A DNA stretch of 64,000 nt from Chondrus crispus (taxonomy: Eukaryota; Rhodophyta; Florideophyceae; Gigartinales; Gigartinaceae), in the NCBI RefSeq assembly GCF_000350225.1, contig NW_005179194.1:127899-191898 (forward strand), written 5' to 3'. Positions 53,541 to 64,000 of the stretch are shown here, in pieces. The position numbers and the translations under genes are program-made. Within the stretch, counting starts at the first letter, position 1, and each line of letters opens with the position of its first letter. Under the pieces are notes generated by a model, which saw only the letters and a program-made list of their open reading frames with translations, was not told the DNA's origin and did no database searches.

Positions 53541-56129
53541 ATGGCCGAAGTCAGTGAAGATGCAGCTCCAGTCGTAGCTGTGAATGAAAGGAGAGAGCAC
53601 GGGCCAAGAGGAGGCTCCCTAAGCGCTGATACAGACGTTCAGAGGCAAAGGGTTCCAACTGCTGGTGGGGGAAGGGGGGGTTGGCGTGGAGGTAGAGGTC
53701 GTGGAAGAGGAGCGAGACGAGGGCGTGGAGGCGGCAGATTAAGGAGTGCGAATGGCAGTCAAATAGCGCTTAGTTCCGCGCGAGGCAATGACCCGTCGAA
53801 AGAGTTCGGCAATGTTCTCACTCCAAAGCCTATTGTGACATGAGAATCAGAATTTCTAAAGACAACCCTGTCGGAACGATCTCGCTTGTTCTGCGCTGCT
53901 ACTGTGGAGAAATTGGATCGAAATTTGATAGCCAACAAGTTTCCAGCAACTCGTTGTGGGTTAATGGTTCTCTTTGTCGACGAAATATTGACAAATTGCT
54001 GTGCTTGGATTAATGAGAGGAACGCTCTCAACGCTCAACGAGAGAATATCAAGCTCAGTGACATGTATCGTTTTCTATCCATTCTTCTTTTTTGTAACAC
54101 TGCACGGTTCAGTCTAAACAAAACTATTGAACTATTGGCACGAATGGGATTAAATGTACCTGGAAAAGACATCATCAAGTACATCTCAAATAACATTCTG
54201 GCCTATAGTCCCATAGACAGAGGCAATGGTGGCATGACATGGACTGCAAGGAGGGATGAAACTCAACTTCCTAGTGAGTTCGAGAGAACGGCTTTCCGTT
54301 CTACACGCAAGGTCTTCTTTAATCCCAAATACTTGCTCGCGACACTAGATGACGATCTATACGGTACTAGAGCTCGAGATAATCAAGTGAAGAGTCTTTC
54401 CGCTCGTAAGGCCGATAAGGAGGGCCACATTGCCGATGTTATTGTATAAAATATAAAAATATATATATATATGTTATATATTGCAGACGCTTTGTTTCGT
54501 GTTACCTTGGCAGTCAGATTTCGTTGCCGATCAGAATCACAAGAACTAAATGTACGAAAATTAATGAGTTCTATTCTTGATGGCACTGATCAGGTGAGTC
54601 TAGCTGGGTTTACTGTTACTGGTGGCCGCGGGTACGGGAAACTGTCTTTAGTCAAAGAGCTACGTGAAATGGGCATAGGTTCAATCTTCATTATGCCCAA
54701 CCATCTCATGCGTTGCCATCCTTTTTCGGCAAGGTCTTACTACAGTCCTTACAGAGAGGACGATGAGGAGGAAAATGGTGAAGCAGTTCGTTTTGTGGTT
54801 GATCAGGATGATGATGAGAGATTACCTACTCAAAGGACAACAAATGCAGATGAAGCTGCAGACCAAGTTGGGGAGACTGTCGATTTAAGCAGGAACAACG
54901 GGACGTCTGTCAGTGTCTTTGACAGGCCTAAAAAGTATGTGATTGATGATGACCCCGGGGCTTCTCCATTATGTGTGTTTTCCAAATTAAAACGGACGGG
55001 TTCATCAGCTGCAGCAGCTATTGGGGATGTCTCGGCAGTAGCAGTGAGAGAAAAGGGGACGGCCGCTCACTGCAAGGTTCTTCGATTTTATTACTGTGTG
55101 TCCCCGCACATTGAACGTGCTATTCAAACTTTCACCGCAGTACAAAAGAACCATTCTCTATCGAACCACCTTTTTACAAAACGGAGGGACGATGGCTCAT
55201 TACTCGATCCTCCGGTAGGTTCTTTGGCTTATCGTGACATCTTAGAACGTCACATATTGAGTCATTGTGAGGTTTTGACCATTGCGCAAAGGTGCGCAGC
55301 CTGGTTTGTGTTGCGCAAGTTTCAGGTTACAGGGACTATTGCAGGCCGAATACTGATGCGTGATAATGTTGTTAGAAGTATGCTAGGGCTTGAAAGTTGC
55401 AGCAACGAAAACTATCGACCGCCTGAGTTGATTGATGAACTTGCCAAGAGCTAGTTTTGTGCCTCGCGTTCAACGGAGCACATGATGAGGGGAACAGGTA
55501 ATGAGGACTCTGCGCTTGCTGCGCTCTCTAACAAGCAATTCGTGAAAGCGGTATACTCTGTGGGTATGATTTCTTGCAAGGCAGAGAAGTGGATGGCATG
55601 CTCTCCCGATGCTGTTGCTGTAATAGATGTCCCTTGTGAAAATCTGGATGTGGAGGGGGGAACTAACACAGGGCCAGAGGCGACTTCACAGACTAAGCTG
55701 GCCGTGGTAGAAATCAAAACGTCAGTCGCCACTTCTTCTCTACATGCTTCACATCTAAATACAACTGCAACCGTTTTGAGCAGTGTTGTCGGGGATGAAA
55801 CATTTAAGAAATATGTTCCACAAGAGCACATGGCCCAAGTCCTGCAGCAAATGTTGGTTGCAAGAATGGAATACTGTGTCTATGTCTCTGCCTCAGAAAC
55901 TGGATTACAATTTGTGTTACGTGTAAGATTTTCTGCACATGCAAGACAGATCTGTGAGAGAAGCCTGATGATGACAGCTAAATCAGTTGTCGAGTGGGCA
56001 CACCACTCGCCAGACGAAATTCCTGATTATGTCTCCCGTGAAACAAAGAAGCAGCTGCTTGAGTACATTCCATTCTGGGGTGCTGTCAACAGTTATGTGC
56101 ACGAAAATGGCCCTTTTCTCCCTGTCAAG
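53541..56129 (+). pseudogene. Transposase-like protein: RGG region, DDE-like core, YqaJ/PD-(D/E)XK nuclease
   Basis: A single frame holds through 2.6 kb with in-frame stops at 53841 (TGA), 54447 (TAA) and 55452 (TAG). N-terminus: an RGG/GR-rich run (RGGRGRGRGARRGRGGG), likely nucleic-acid binding. Core: YLLATLDDDLYGTRARDN, then FTVTGGRGYGKLSLVKELRE, GSIFIMPNHLMRCHPF, reminiscent of piggyBac/IS4-type DDE enzymes; where relatives would have D in DRGYGK this copy has G. C-terminus: a YqaJ/lambda-exonuclease-like fold with FQVTGTIAGRIL, GNEDSALAAL, SPDAVAV, VVEIKTSV and QEHMAQVLQQMLV, covering the expected E, D, ExK and Q positions. The stop at 54447 lies in an AT repeat (54444-54482) that may be a late expansion or a poorly formed intron. 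Confidence 0.7.
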
Positions 56130-56722
56130 TGTGGTATAACCCCAAACGCAAATTAGATTAGGATTGGATCAGGGACAGTAAGGCAACGAGCCTTACAGCC
56201 ATGTGCGCACACACGTGTCCTCCACGTGTACGGGACGCGTACTACACGTGGACTGTCAGCCCCGCCGGCTGACAGCGCTACAGTGTCGGTAGACCGGCAC
56301 TACTGTAGAGTTATGATAGACTACGATGTACATTAAATATGAGCGGACCGCCGGCGGTGGAGGACGACAAGCACGGACTTGTCAAGGATCCTCCACCTTG
56401 GTCCGCCCGCTTACTTTTAGGTACTTCCGTCCGTTTTACCTAGAAGCAGCACCGCGCGCGGGTTGAGGACGCGCGTAGCACGCCCACGAGCCGGCTCCGC
56501 CTCCGCCCGTCGGTACTGGAACGTCACCCAGTACCGCTCCGGGGCGTCGAGGCGTAGAACCGCTCGCGCGTGCGCGCGTCCTCCCCGATCCCGCTCTACC
56601 ACCGCTACCTCGAGCCCGTGCTCGGTACCGTGGGTGGGCCGTGCTTCTGTCTTCCCGCCGATCGGGGTCTTTCCGAACTGTCAGTACTCACCCCCCTCGT
56701 CGTTGGGGGTGATTATACTACA
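56130..56722 (+). repeat. 5' LTR of gypsy element 3
   Basis: 593 bp, starting TGTGGTATAACC and ending TTATACTACA. Carries the same hairpin set as elements 1 and 2, with different stem sequences in its left third: AGTGTCGG/CCGGCACT at 56282-56301 and a large nested stem at about 56342-56408. An AT-rich TACATTAAATATGAGC near 56328 is a candidate core promoter. Confidence 0.93.
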
Positions 56723-56723
56723 G

Positions 56724-56739
56724 TGGTCTCCCGACCTAG
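56724..56739 (+). promoter_or_regulatory. Primer-binding site of element 3
   Basis: TGGTCTCCCGACCTAG, one base after the LTR, identical to elements 1 and 2. Confidence 0.8.
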
Positions 56740-56799
56740 AAGACTCTCAAGATCGAACCGAGAAGACTATCGTTTACCTCCGCGTCCGTACGCGTCGAG

Positions 56800-59361
56800 A
56801 TGAGTGGCGAATATCCCACCTCGATTCGCTCGGAGCCCGCCGATGTGCGAGAGGCCGCGCTCCGCGTCCGAGTCGGCGACGGCGACGCTGGTCTCCGAGA
56901 CCGCGAACCGTCGCCCGACTTCTCCGAAGGACGCGCTCGCGCGATGTACGATCGCATCGCGGAGTATATTGAAGATGTCCGAACATCCCTCCGTATCGAC
57001 GTCTCCGACAGCGTCTACGCCCGCTGTATGGATGAGTTGCGCTCCCTCCGCGAAGGAAGGTTTGAGCGCGTAACTCAGTCCTTGGAGAACCTGCGCGCTC
57101 TCGTCGACCAGCTACAGTCCCGTTTGGTACTGGTCGAAGAGGCGCGCATCGATTCCCCCGCCGTGGACGTTGCGGGTCGACCCGCGAGTGCAAACTCCGG
57201 GGTCCGACGCGACCCGCAACCCTTCCCATCAGCCGAACAGATGGGAGCGTTCGCGCACATGGCGGCGGAGCTCAACTCAACGCGCCGCCGTGCCCGTGAG
57301 ATGGAACAGACCTCGGCCGAGAGGCCGCCCGGAGCCCCCTCGAGTGGGCCCGGTGCCACTGTTCCTCCGGGCGCATCCGGAGCGCAGGAGTGGCCCCCGA
57401 CTGGAGCCGTCACCAGTCGGAGGGCGGAGGACATCAAGCCGACGGCCGACGCGAACTTCGCGTCCGAGACTCAAGCCCTGCCGTATGCATCCGGAAGCAT
57501 GCGGCAGTCCCGACGGGTACCGGACGAACCCGACCGTGGCCGTGGAGGAGTCGCCCGCGGATCAGGGGAACCGATTCTCCCCTTCGATCCTCGCTGGGGC
57601 GGCTACCAGCCAGCGGATCTTACCGCGCATCCCGGCCCCGTCGACGTCCGAACGTTGCCCGTCACGCCGTTCGGAACGTTGGGCCCCGCCGAACCCGGGC
57701 TCGAGCCCGTCCACACCATGATACAGGAGTTCAGCGCCGTCGCGAACTACCGCATGTATCGGTTGGACAACACCTCGAGGCTCGTTACCTCGGGTGACGC
57801 GGGACGGATCGCGAAGTACGTCCAACGCTGCCGTGGGCTCCGTCCCACGATGAAGAGCTTCGACGGTACTGACGCGATTCAGTTGCTCCCGTTTCTGAAG
57901 GATATCCGGATAACCTTCAATGCCCAGCACCTGACCGAAGGTGTGGCAATCCGTGTCTTCGCTCACTTCCTCGAGCGGGACGCGGAGCGGTTGTATACGA
58001 GTTACACCATGCGCGGCCTCTGCGCCGGCCAGCTCCACGACGACACGAGCTGGCCTGGTCTCGTCAACCAATTTATCAAACGCTACCTAACCGACGACGT
58101 GTTGGGGGAAGCGTTTGATGCTGTCGCGTCGGCGCGACAGCTTCCTCACGAAACCGAGAACACGTTCGCAGACCGGCTGGAATCCGCCGCGTTCCGATGC
58201 ACGGCCGTGTTCTCAGAACAAGCTCTCGCGCATTACTTCGTGCGCGGGCTGTCCACTGCGACCCGGGCCGCAGTGGCAGAGACGATGCAAAGGTTGCCCG
58301 GACAACAGAAGACCGAACTCTCAACGATTCGCCGTATCGCAACGGCCGAGGGTACAACCTACCGCGCTCGTCGCGGGTTGCCGCTGCCGGACCCGAAGCC
58401 GGCAGCGAAGGGAGTCCGAACTCCAAGGTCGCACGGAACAAGTTCGCTGGCGACCGCCCTCCACATTGGAGAAGATGAGTGGCAGGCCGACCCTGTCCTC
58501 ATCACGCAAGGCTTCGAACGGGCAGGGGGCCGACCCCCTACGCCAGCTTCCCCCGGTTCGACCGGAAGCTTCGCAACGGCGTTCGCACACACGCCGAGGG
58601 CCATGGGTGGTCCGAACCACAACATGGCCGAGCTGGATATCTCCCGTCGAGAAGGAGACCGCGGGCTGCCTAACGTGCCTCGACTCACCGATGAGGAGGC
58701 ACGCCACGCGGCGACTTTCGCGTCGACCGATGGCAGCGCGTACATTTGTTGGCTGTGCCGGACGTACGGCCACGCCATGTACGCGTGCCCGTTCCTGTCT
58801 CCTGAACAACGTCAGTTCACGGCGTACAGGAACTACCGCTATCAGATGGAGACGCGCCCCGGAATGCGCAATCTCATCCAGCAGTCTACGCGGGCAGACC
58901 GAGGCCCGCGTCGAGGTGACCCGAGCCGATCGGGTGGGGGCGTCCGTTTTGCCCCTCGTGAAGGCCGGTACCGATACCCGGGGACCGATCAAAGGGATCG
59001 ACGTGACCCTCGTCGGCTGGATACGCGATATCCCCGTCGAGATGGGCGAGGCGACCGGGGCCGACCCCCGTTGCCCCAAGGGGTACAGAACGCCATCATG
59101 TACCTCCAAGACTGGGCTGGTGAAACGCACCCCCAGCCCACGGAAGGAGGCGGAGGGGAGCCCGTTCTCTCCGCCCCTCGAATATTGCAACGGCCGGACG
59201 TTGCAATCCAAGGCCACGAAGTATCCGATTACTTCGTAGAAGATGCCCAGTCGGGGTGGGGAAACCGTCCCCATCCGCGCGGCCAGGGGCCCGTCGACGC
59301 GCTAGCTGACGATAGCCAAGCGAATAGCACTGACAGCTCGGGTAGTTCGAAAAACCCGTAA
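56800..59361 (+). CDS. Chromovirus gag, element 3
   Basis: An 853-residue frame from the ATG 77 nt after the LTR. The N-terminal third has heptad-rich helices (YDRIAEYIEDVRTSLRIDV, LENLRALVDQLQSRLVLVEE). The middle has Pro/Gly-rich linkers and a capsid-like helical domain (IQLLPFLKDIRITFNAQHL; FADRLESAAFRCTAV; LAHYFVRGLSTATRAAVAE). Near residue 648 comes the zinc knuckle CWLCRTYGHAMYAC, then an Arg/Gly/Asp-rich nucleic-acid-binding tail. It ends SSGSSKNP just after a slippery heptamer. Gag builds the particle in which reverse transcription takes place. Confidence 0.92.
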   Translation: MSGEYPTSIRSEPADVREAALRVRVGDGDAGLRDREPSPDFSEGRARAMYDRIAEYIEDVRTSLRIDVSDSVYARCMDELRSLREGRFERVTQSLENLRALVDQLQSRLVLVEEARIDSPAVDVAGRPASANSGVRRDPQPFPSAEQMGAFAHMAAELNSTRRRAREMEQTSAERPPGAPSSGPGATVPPGASGAQEWPPTGAVTSRRAEDIKPTADANFASETQALPYASGSMRQSRRVPDEPDRGRGGVARGSGEPILPFDPRWGGYQPADLTAHPGPVDVRTLPVTPFGTLGPAEPGLEPVHTMIQEFSAVANYRMYRLDNTSRLVTSGDAGRIAKYVQRCRGLRPTMKSFDGTDAIQLLPFLKDIRITFNAQHLTEGVAIRVFAHFLERDAERLYTSYTMRGLCAGQLHDDTSWPGLVNQFIKRYLTDDVLGEAFDAVASARQLPHETENTFADRLESAAFRCTAVFSEQALAHYFVRGLSTATRAAVAETMQRLPGQQKTELSTIRRIATAEGTTYRARRGLPLPDPKPAAKGVRTPRSHGTSSLATALHIGEDEWQADPVLITQGFERAGGRPPTPASPGSTGSFATAFAHTPRAMGGPNHNMAELDISRREGDRGLPNVPRLTDEEARHAATFASTDGSAYICWLCRTYGHAMYACPFLSPEQRQFTAYRNYRYQMETRPGMRNLIQQSTRADRGPRRGDPSRSGGGVRFAPREGRYRYPGTDQRDRRDPRRLDTRYPRRDGRGDRGRPPLPQGVQNAIMYLQDWAGETHPQPTEGGGGEPVLSAPRILQRPDVAIQGHEVSDYFVEDAQSGWGNRPHPRGQGPVDALADDSQANSTDSSGSSKNP

Positions 59362-59397
59362 AGACGGTTACGTTCGCGCGGTCGCGTGAACCGTCTT
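59349..59397 (+). promoter_or_regulatory. Candidate -1 ribosomal frameshift signal between gag and pol
   Basis: The gag frame reads TCG AAA AAC CCG TAA, giving the slippery heptamer G AAA AAC at 59349-59355. After a 5-nt spacer, AAGACGGTT (59361-59369) pairs perfectly with AACCGTCTT (59389-59397), with further GC pairing inside. The pol frame is the -1 frame and is open through this point. Elements 1 and 2 have the same layout; element 1 has G AAA ACC and one G-U wobble in the outer stem. Many LTR elements make Gag-Pol by frameshifting. Confidence 0.65.
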
Positions 59398-59451
59398 GTC
59401 AAACCAACCTTGACCCGCCCCTATTTGTCCCCGGCGGGGGAGGGGAATGTT

Positions 59452-62400
59452 TACCGATATTATTCCCCTCAACCCCGCACAAGCGCACCGAGACACCCGT
59501 AAGCTCGGTGCGAAAGGACGAAGACGCTGAGGCAACCGTGAGCCCGGCGCACATGAAGGAAGGCACTGTGGCAACCGTGAGCCAAGTGCCTAACAAGAAG
59601 CGCATCGAACGCGCCAGCGGCCCGACCCAGGGGGACCCGGGGCCGCCAGAAGAATTCAAGCCGCGTACGAACGCGACTTGTCGCGGGGACGCGGCCGACC
59701 GAAGGGCGCCCCGCGACCAAGGCCGAAGGACGCGGAAGAGAAGTCGGAACCGGCGCCGGCGGCCCAGGCGGAACGATCTCGCCGAGCCGGGCACGCCGAA
59801 GGTGGTCGACGGCGTCATTTGCCTTATGACGTCGAAGATTTACAACGTCCTCGGCTCGATAGCCACGGAGGGAAATGCCTTCAAGCCCCGCACGATCGCC
59901 GTTGATACGTGCTCCGGGTACAATCTGGTGAGGAAGGCGGACCTTCCTCCCGATTGGTCGCGGTACGTCATCCGCGACGCGCCACTGCCCCGATTGGCAG
60001 GCGCGAATAGCAACCCGCTTAAGCTCTCGGCCGTCGTACGCCTGGCCGTGCGGTTGAGGAACACGACGTTCCGAATTCCGTTCGTCGTGGCGGACCAGCT
60101 CGCCGTGCCGGTCCTCCTTGGTACGGCCTTCATCGATACACACGTACGAAGTATCGACATCGAAGCTCAACGGTTGGAGCTCCGCCAAGGTGGCTCCGTT
60201 GCCATCGTCGACGGGAAGGGGGAGCCGACTCCCCCAACCAGGCGGCACGGACGTCAGACAAGCCGGGCTGACGCACGCGACGAAGCCCCGCAGGCAATCC
60301 GAATCGCCCGCTGGGTTACCATTCCCGCGAGGTCGCAGGCCCGTGTGCGCGTTACTACGACGGGGAGGGGACTCGTGTTTATAGAGCCGAAGCCGTCACT
60401 CCAACACCGACATGGAGTGAGGCTGACGAACGGCGTCGTCGAGGTCCTGCCGAACCAGACCTTCGACGTCATCGTCGCGAACTTTTCGCGACAGGAAAGG
60501 CGGCTTCCGAAGCACACCGTCGTGGGATACGCGAAGCGCAACTCCCTCGCCATCTTGACGCCCGAACGTCGCATCGCCGAGGGGATCGCGCACGCGCTAC
60601 ACCTCACCGACTTGACCGATCAAGTCGGAACGGCAGGAGCTGGTCGACCAGGCTCCGCCCAGGGGGCAACCGTTGAGAAGAGAGGAGCCGGTACGGACGG
60701 CCGACCGGCGAAGTGTCCGCCGCCGGAAGGGGGCACCGCACCCGCCTCTGAAAAGGATCCCGAAAATCCGCCGGAGGATTGGGAAAAAGAAATCGACTTG
60801 TCATACATCGATGATGACAAGTTCCGGGTCCACGTGCTCAAGATGCTCCGTAAGCACTCGAGTCTGTGGAGTGGGGCGCTCGGAACGATCCGAGCGACCG
60901 AACACCGCATTCCCCTCGAACCGGGTACGAAGCCGATACGTTCAATGCCCTACCGAAAGGGGCCGGCTATGCGTGAGATGGTCGCCAAGGAAGTCAACAA
61001 AATGTTGAACGCAGGGGTAATCGAACCTGCGAGCACCGAGTGGGCGTCCCCCGTGGTGCTCGTACCGAAGAAAGACGGCTCTCTTCGGTTCTGCGTGGAC
61101 TACCGGCGTCTCAACGCAAAGACAGCAGCGGATTCGTATCCGCTGCCCCGGATGGACGACTGCATCGATTCGCTCGGAGATGCAGCCGTCTTTACGACGT
61201 TGGACTGCAATTCCGGTTATTGGCAGATCCCCGTCGCTCCGGAAGACCGGGACAAGACCACGTTCACTACGCATATGGGAACGTTTCGCCATTTGCGTAT
61301 GCCGTTCGGGCTAAAAGGGGCACCGGCCACCTTCCAACGTGCCCTCGACATCATCCTATCTGGCGTCCGATGGCAGATATGCCTCGTCTACCGGGATGAT
61401 GTCATCGTGTTCTCCCGTACGCACGGAGAACACGCAAAGCATCTCGACACTGTCTTGAGCTTGCTGAGGAGCGCCGGAATCTCCCTCAAGCTCAAGAAGT
61501 GTAGCTTCTTCCAACCAAAGGTGCACTACCTGGGGCACGTCATTTCCCCAGGTAAGCTGAGCGTCGCCGAAGCGGCGGCGGACGCCTTCAAGACGTTCAC
61601 CTTTCCGAGGACGTTGACGCAGGTGCGCTCGTACCTCGGAGCGTGCAACGTCTACCGCCGCTTCGTGAAGGGGTTCGCGAAGATTGCGCGCCCATTAACG
61701 GACATGACGCGCAAGGACGCGGACCCCAACTTCGATGACCCGACCGAGCTACAACTTCAAGCGTTCGAAGCGTTGAAGGAGCGGATGATTTCCCCGCCGA
61801 TCCTAGCATTGCCGCGGTACGGTCGGCCGTACATGATCGACACGGATGCTAGTGCCTATCAACTGGGCTGTACGTTGCTCCAGGAACACGAAGGCGCCAA
61901 CGACTGGCGCCCCGTGGGGTATTGGTCGTACTCACTGTCCGATAGTGAGCGCAACTACAGCGCTACGGAGCGCGAATGCTTTGCCGTAGTGTGGGCCGTC
62001 CGCACACTACGGCCGTACATCGAAGGTACCAAGTTCATCGTCCGGACGGACCATGATGCCCTCCGATGGCTTATGTCCCTCACGGAGAGTTCCGGAAGGC
62101 TTACCCGGTGGCGACTGCGGTTGGCGGAATACGACTTCACCATCCAGTACCGCCCCGGGCGCGTGCACCAGGTGCCCGATGCCCTGTCACGCCTCGTGTC
62201 GCCAAGGGTCACTGACGACCCTCGCCCAGTCGTCGAAGTGGATGACGACATTCCCACCTTCGATGCGGGTACGACCGTCCGTGACATGTCGGACGAGCTC
62301 GCGGACCACGTCTGTACCGCGAGCTGCGATCACAAGGCCGTCCATGTCTTCGTGACAACAAGGAACCAAGCCGGATCGCGAAGGGGGTCGCGCGTCCGTA

Positions 62401-64000
62401 CGCGCGACGAGCCGAGGGGCGACGACGAGGCCCCCGCTCTTGAAGGACCCACCTCGTTCTGGGAGGAGAACGACGAGTTCGACGCTGTCGACATCGAGCG
62501 CGCCGAACAACCCGAAGTTGGCGCGCCCGCCTCCACGGTCGCCCCTCCGCAGGACGACCTTCCGGCCCCTCTTACGTTAGAGGAGATAGCCGAAGAGCAA
62601 CGGGTGGATGACTTCTGCCAGACCGTACTGGCACGACAGTCAGAGTCCCGGGACTCCGCGTTCTTCGAGGACCACCACGGGGTGCTCAAACGGAGACACC
62701 CCTTTGACCCTGACATCGTGCAGGTCGTGGTGCCACGGACGCTACGGGCTCGGCTTCTCCAGCTCTGCCACACACCAACCATCGCGGGGCACCCGGGCCA
62801 GAACCGTATGTACTTCGCGCTCCGTCGCGAGTACTACTGGCCCCATCTCGCTGCAGATGTCGCAGCTACGGTGCGAGGGTGCCGAACATGCGCGATGAAC
62901 CGTGTTAAGTTGCGGAAACACCTCAACCGTTTGAAGTTGTTTCCGGCAACACGGCCGCTTGAAAGCCTCGCCATCGACATCTTGGGACCGCTACCCAAGA
63001 CGAAGGCAGGGAAACGGTTCCTTCTCGTAATTACGGACCGTTTCACCAAGCTGACTCAAGTTGTGGCACTGCGGACCGTAACCGCGTACACGGTAGCCGT
63101 CGCGTTCTGCGACACGTGGGTATTTAAATACGGTGTCCCACGTTCGCTACTGTCGGATAACGGACCGCAGTTTAACGCGAAGTTCTTCCACAGCACGTGC
63201 CGTGTCCTGGGGGTGACGAACTTGTACACTTCGGCGTACCACCCCCAGACGAACGGGCAGGTCGAGCGATACAACCGGACCATCGCTTCGATGTTACGCA
63301 ATTACGTCGGCGAACATCAGGACGACTGGGACGTGTACGTGGGGCCGCTCACGTACGCGTACAACTCCCACGTACATCGTACGACGAGTACCACGCCCTT
63401 CGAGCTCGTCCTCAGCCGACCCCCGCCGGAGTTCTCTCTACGTAGAGCCGACGGTGATGCGCCCCCGTCCGATAGGGGCAACGCGCGCGCTGAATTCCTC
63501 AAGACGTTGGACGACACGATCCAGAAGGCGTACGGGAGCCTGCGCCGGACGCAGGCTCGGTACAAGCGCGACTTCGATAAGCGCGTCAGACGGCTCAACG
63601 CACGTATCAAGCCAGGTAATTACGTCTACCTGAACCCCACCGATGGGGCAAAGACGTCTAACAAACTCGCGTCGCCCGCCGTCGGGCCATACCGGGTACT
63701 CGCCAACGACCGGCGAACCATCACAATCGATCGTGATGGTGTCACCGAGCGCGTCTCCGCAGACCGCTGCGTGTACGGGCCGCCACCGACGGGCGCGCCA
63801 CGGGCGAGTACAACAACCCCAAGTGACCTTGCCGACAAGGTCACCGAGGGCACGCAGTATGCCGTGGAACGATTACTCCGGCATCGAGGCATGGAGGACG
63901 ATACTATCGAGTTCCTCATCAAGTGGGCGGATTACGACACGCCCACATGGACCGCCCGGACTCACGTTCCGGAGGAGTTGGTGTCTCGTTACGCCCAACG
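59452..64000 (+). CDS. Chromovirus pol, element 3 (continues past the window)
   Basis: The frame is open to the right edge. Approximate domain positions: protease 59880-60200 (VDTCSGYNLV, VLLGTAFI), reverse transcriptase 60950-61540 (VVLVPKKDGSLRFCVDYRRL to the palm), RNase H 61820-62140 (MIDTDASAYQLG), integrase zinc finger 62765-62905 and core 62990-63300 (ITDRFTKL, SDNGPQFNAKFF), GPY/F near 63680 and the beginning of a chromodomain from about 63850. No start codon close to 59452 stands out, in keeping with expression by frameshift from gag. Confidence 0.88.

Larger units (their letters stand above)
53164..56129 (+). mobile_element. DNA transposon encoding a DDE-like core fused to a YqaJ/PD-(D/E)XK nuclease; right end lost to element 3
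   Basis: The left end is taken from CCCTTCTCACAGGCTCAATC at 53164, preceded by TA, followed by a second GGCTCAAATTGTGAC. This is the same architecture as the termini of the pogo-like element at 6468. About 380 bp in, a transposase-type frame starts and runs to 56129, where gypsy element 3 begins. The matching right terminus must lie beyond the window. Linking terminus and protein into one transposon is inference from their order and spacing. Confidence 0.6.
56130..64000 (+). mobile_element. Ty3/gypsy chromovirus, element 3 (cut by the window edge)
   Basis: Plus orientation: 5' LTR 56130-56722, primer-binding site, complete gag, and pol up to the chromodomain at the right edge; the extra module and 3' LTR are not visible. 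It interrupts the DDE/nuclease transposase. The five bases before it (TCAAG) should be the target duplication, but the other copy is outside. Same family as element 2, in opposite orientation 11 kb away. As far as the window shows, the coding part looks whole. Confidence 0.93.

Noticed and set aside
54444-54486. A normal intron in the DDE/nuclease gene
   Set aside because: It starts GTATAA and ends TTGCAG, but taking out the 43 bases loses the frame while 39 bases keep it; an AT-repeat expansion is as likely.

Overview
This is a eukaryotic window dominated by transposable elements. The few host genes read as single or nearly intronless open frames, sit in moderately AT-rich DNA, and are separated by nested GC-rich retroelements. 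A compact, intron-poor alga packed with LTR elements, such as a florideophyte red alga, would fit. That is an inference from gene style only; no rRNA, tRNA or organellar marker is present to settle it.

Layout. 1-6465 is host DNA: a cut-off Cys-rich exon at the left edge (1-134, minus), a PH-domain-like protein (2259-4298, plus) and, tail to tail with it, a syntaxin/Qa-SNARE (4715-5743, minus) with an unusual tail beyond its membrane anchor. 6468-8887 is a pogo-like DNA transposon with 27-bp TIRs and a TA target duplication. 9686-29020 is a LINE-type retrotransposon flanked by an 11-bp direct repeat. It is split by a Ty3/gypsy chromovirus (10330-25548, 5-bp TSD ACGCT) that carries a 100-N gap and a foldback in one LTR. 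29032-31015 is mostly non-coding with a degenerate tandem repeat. A DDE_Tnp_4/Harbinger-like transposase (minus) follows and is split by a second, younger chromovirus (31876-44897, TSD GAATG). A second pogo-like element (44983-46937, TIR and TA duplication) lies just upstream of that transposase's start codon. 46940-53163 is AT-rich host DNA with one or two unrecognised genes. 53164-56129 is a DNA transposon whose protein joins an RGG-rich N-terminus, a DDE-like core and a C-terminal YqaJ/PD-(D/E)XK nuclease domain. It is cut by a third chromovirus that runs off the right edge (56130-64000).

How the parts relate. The three chromoviruses share gag (CCHC knuckle), a protease-RT-RNaseH-integrase-chromodomain pol, one primer-binding site, and LTRs made of stacked hairpins that covary between copies. 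In the two with visible 3' halves, an extra 4-6 kb module lies between pol and the 3' LTR and carries a large conserved ORF on the opposite strand. The module is bracketed by two copies of the last pol codons plus the polypurine tract. This module is the best candidate here for an undescribed system. The gag/pol junction has a slippery heptamer and a stem-loop arranged like a -1 ribosomal frameshift signal. The non-LTR elements keep long open frames interrupted mainly by single stop codons, most of them one C-to-T change from Gln or Arg codons.
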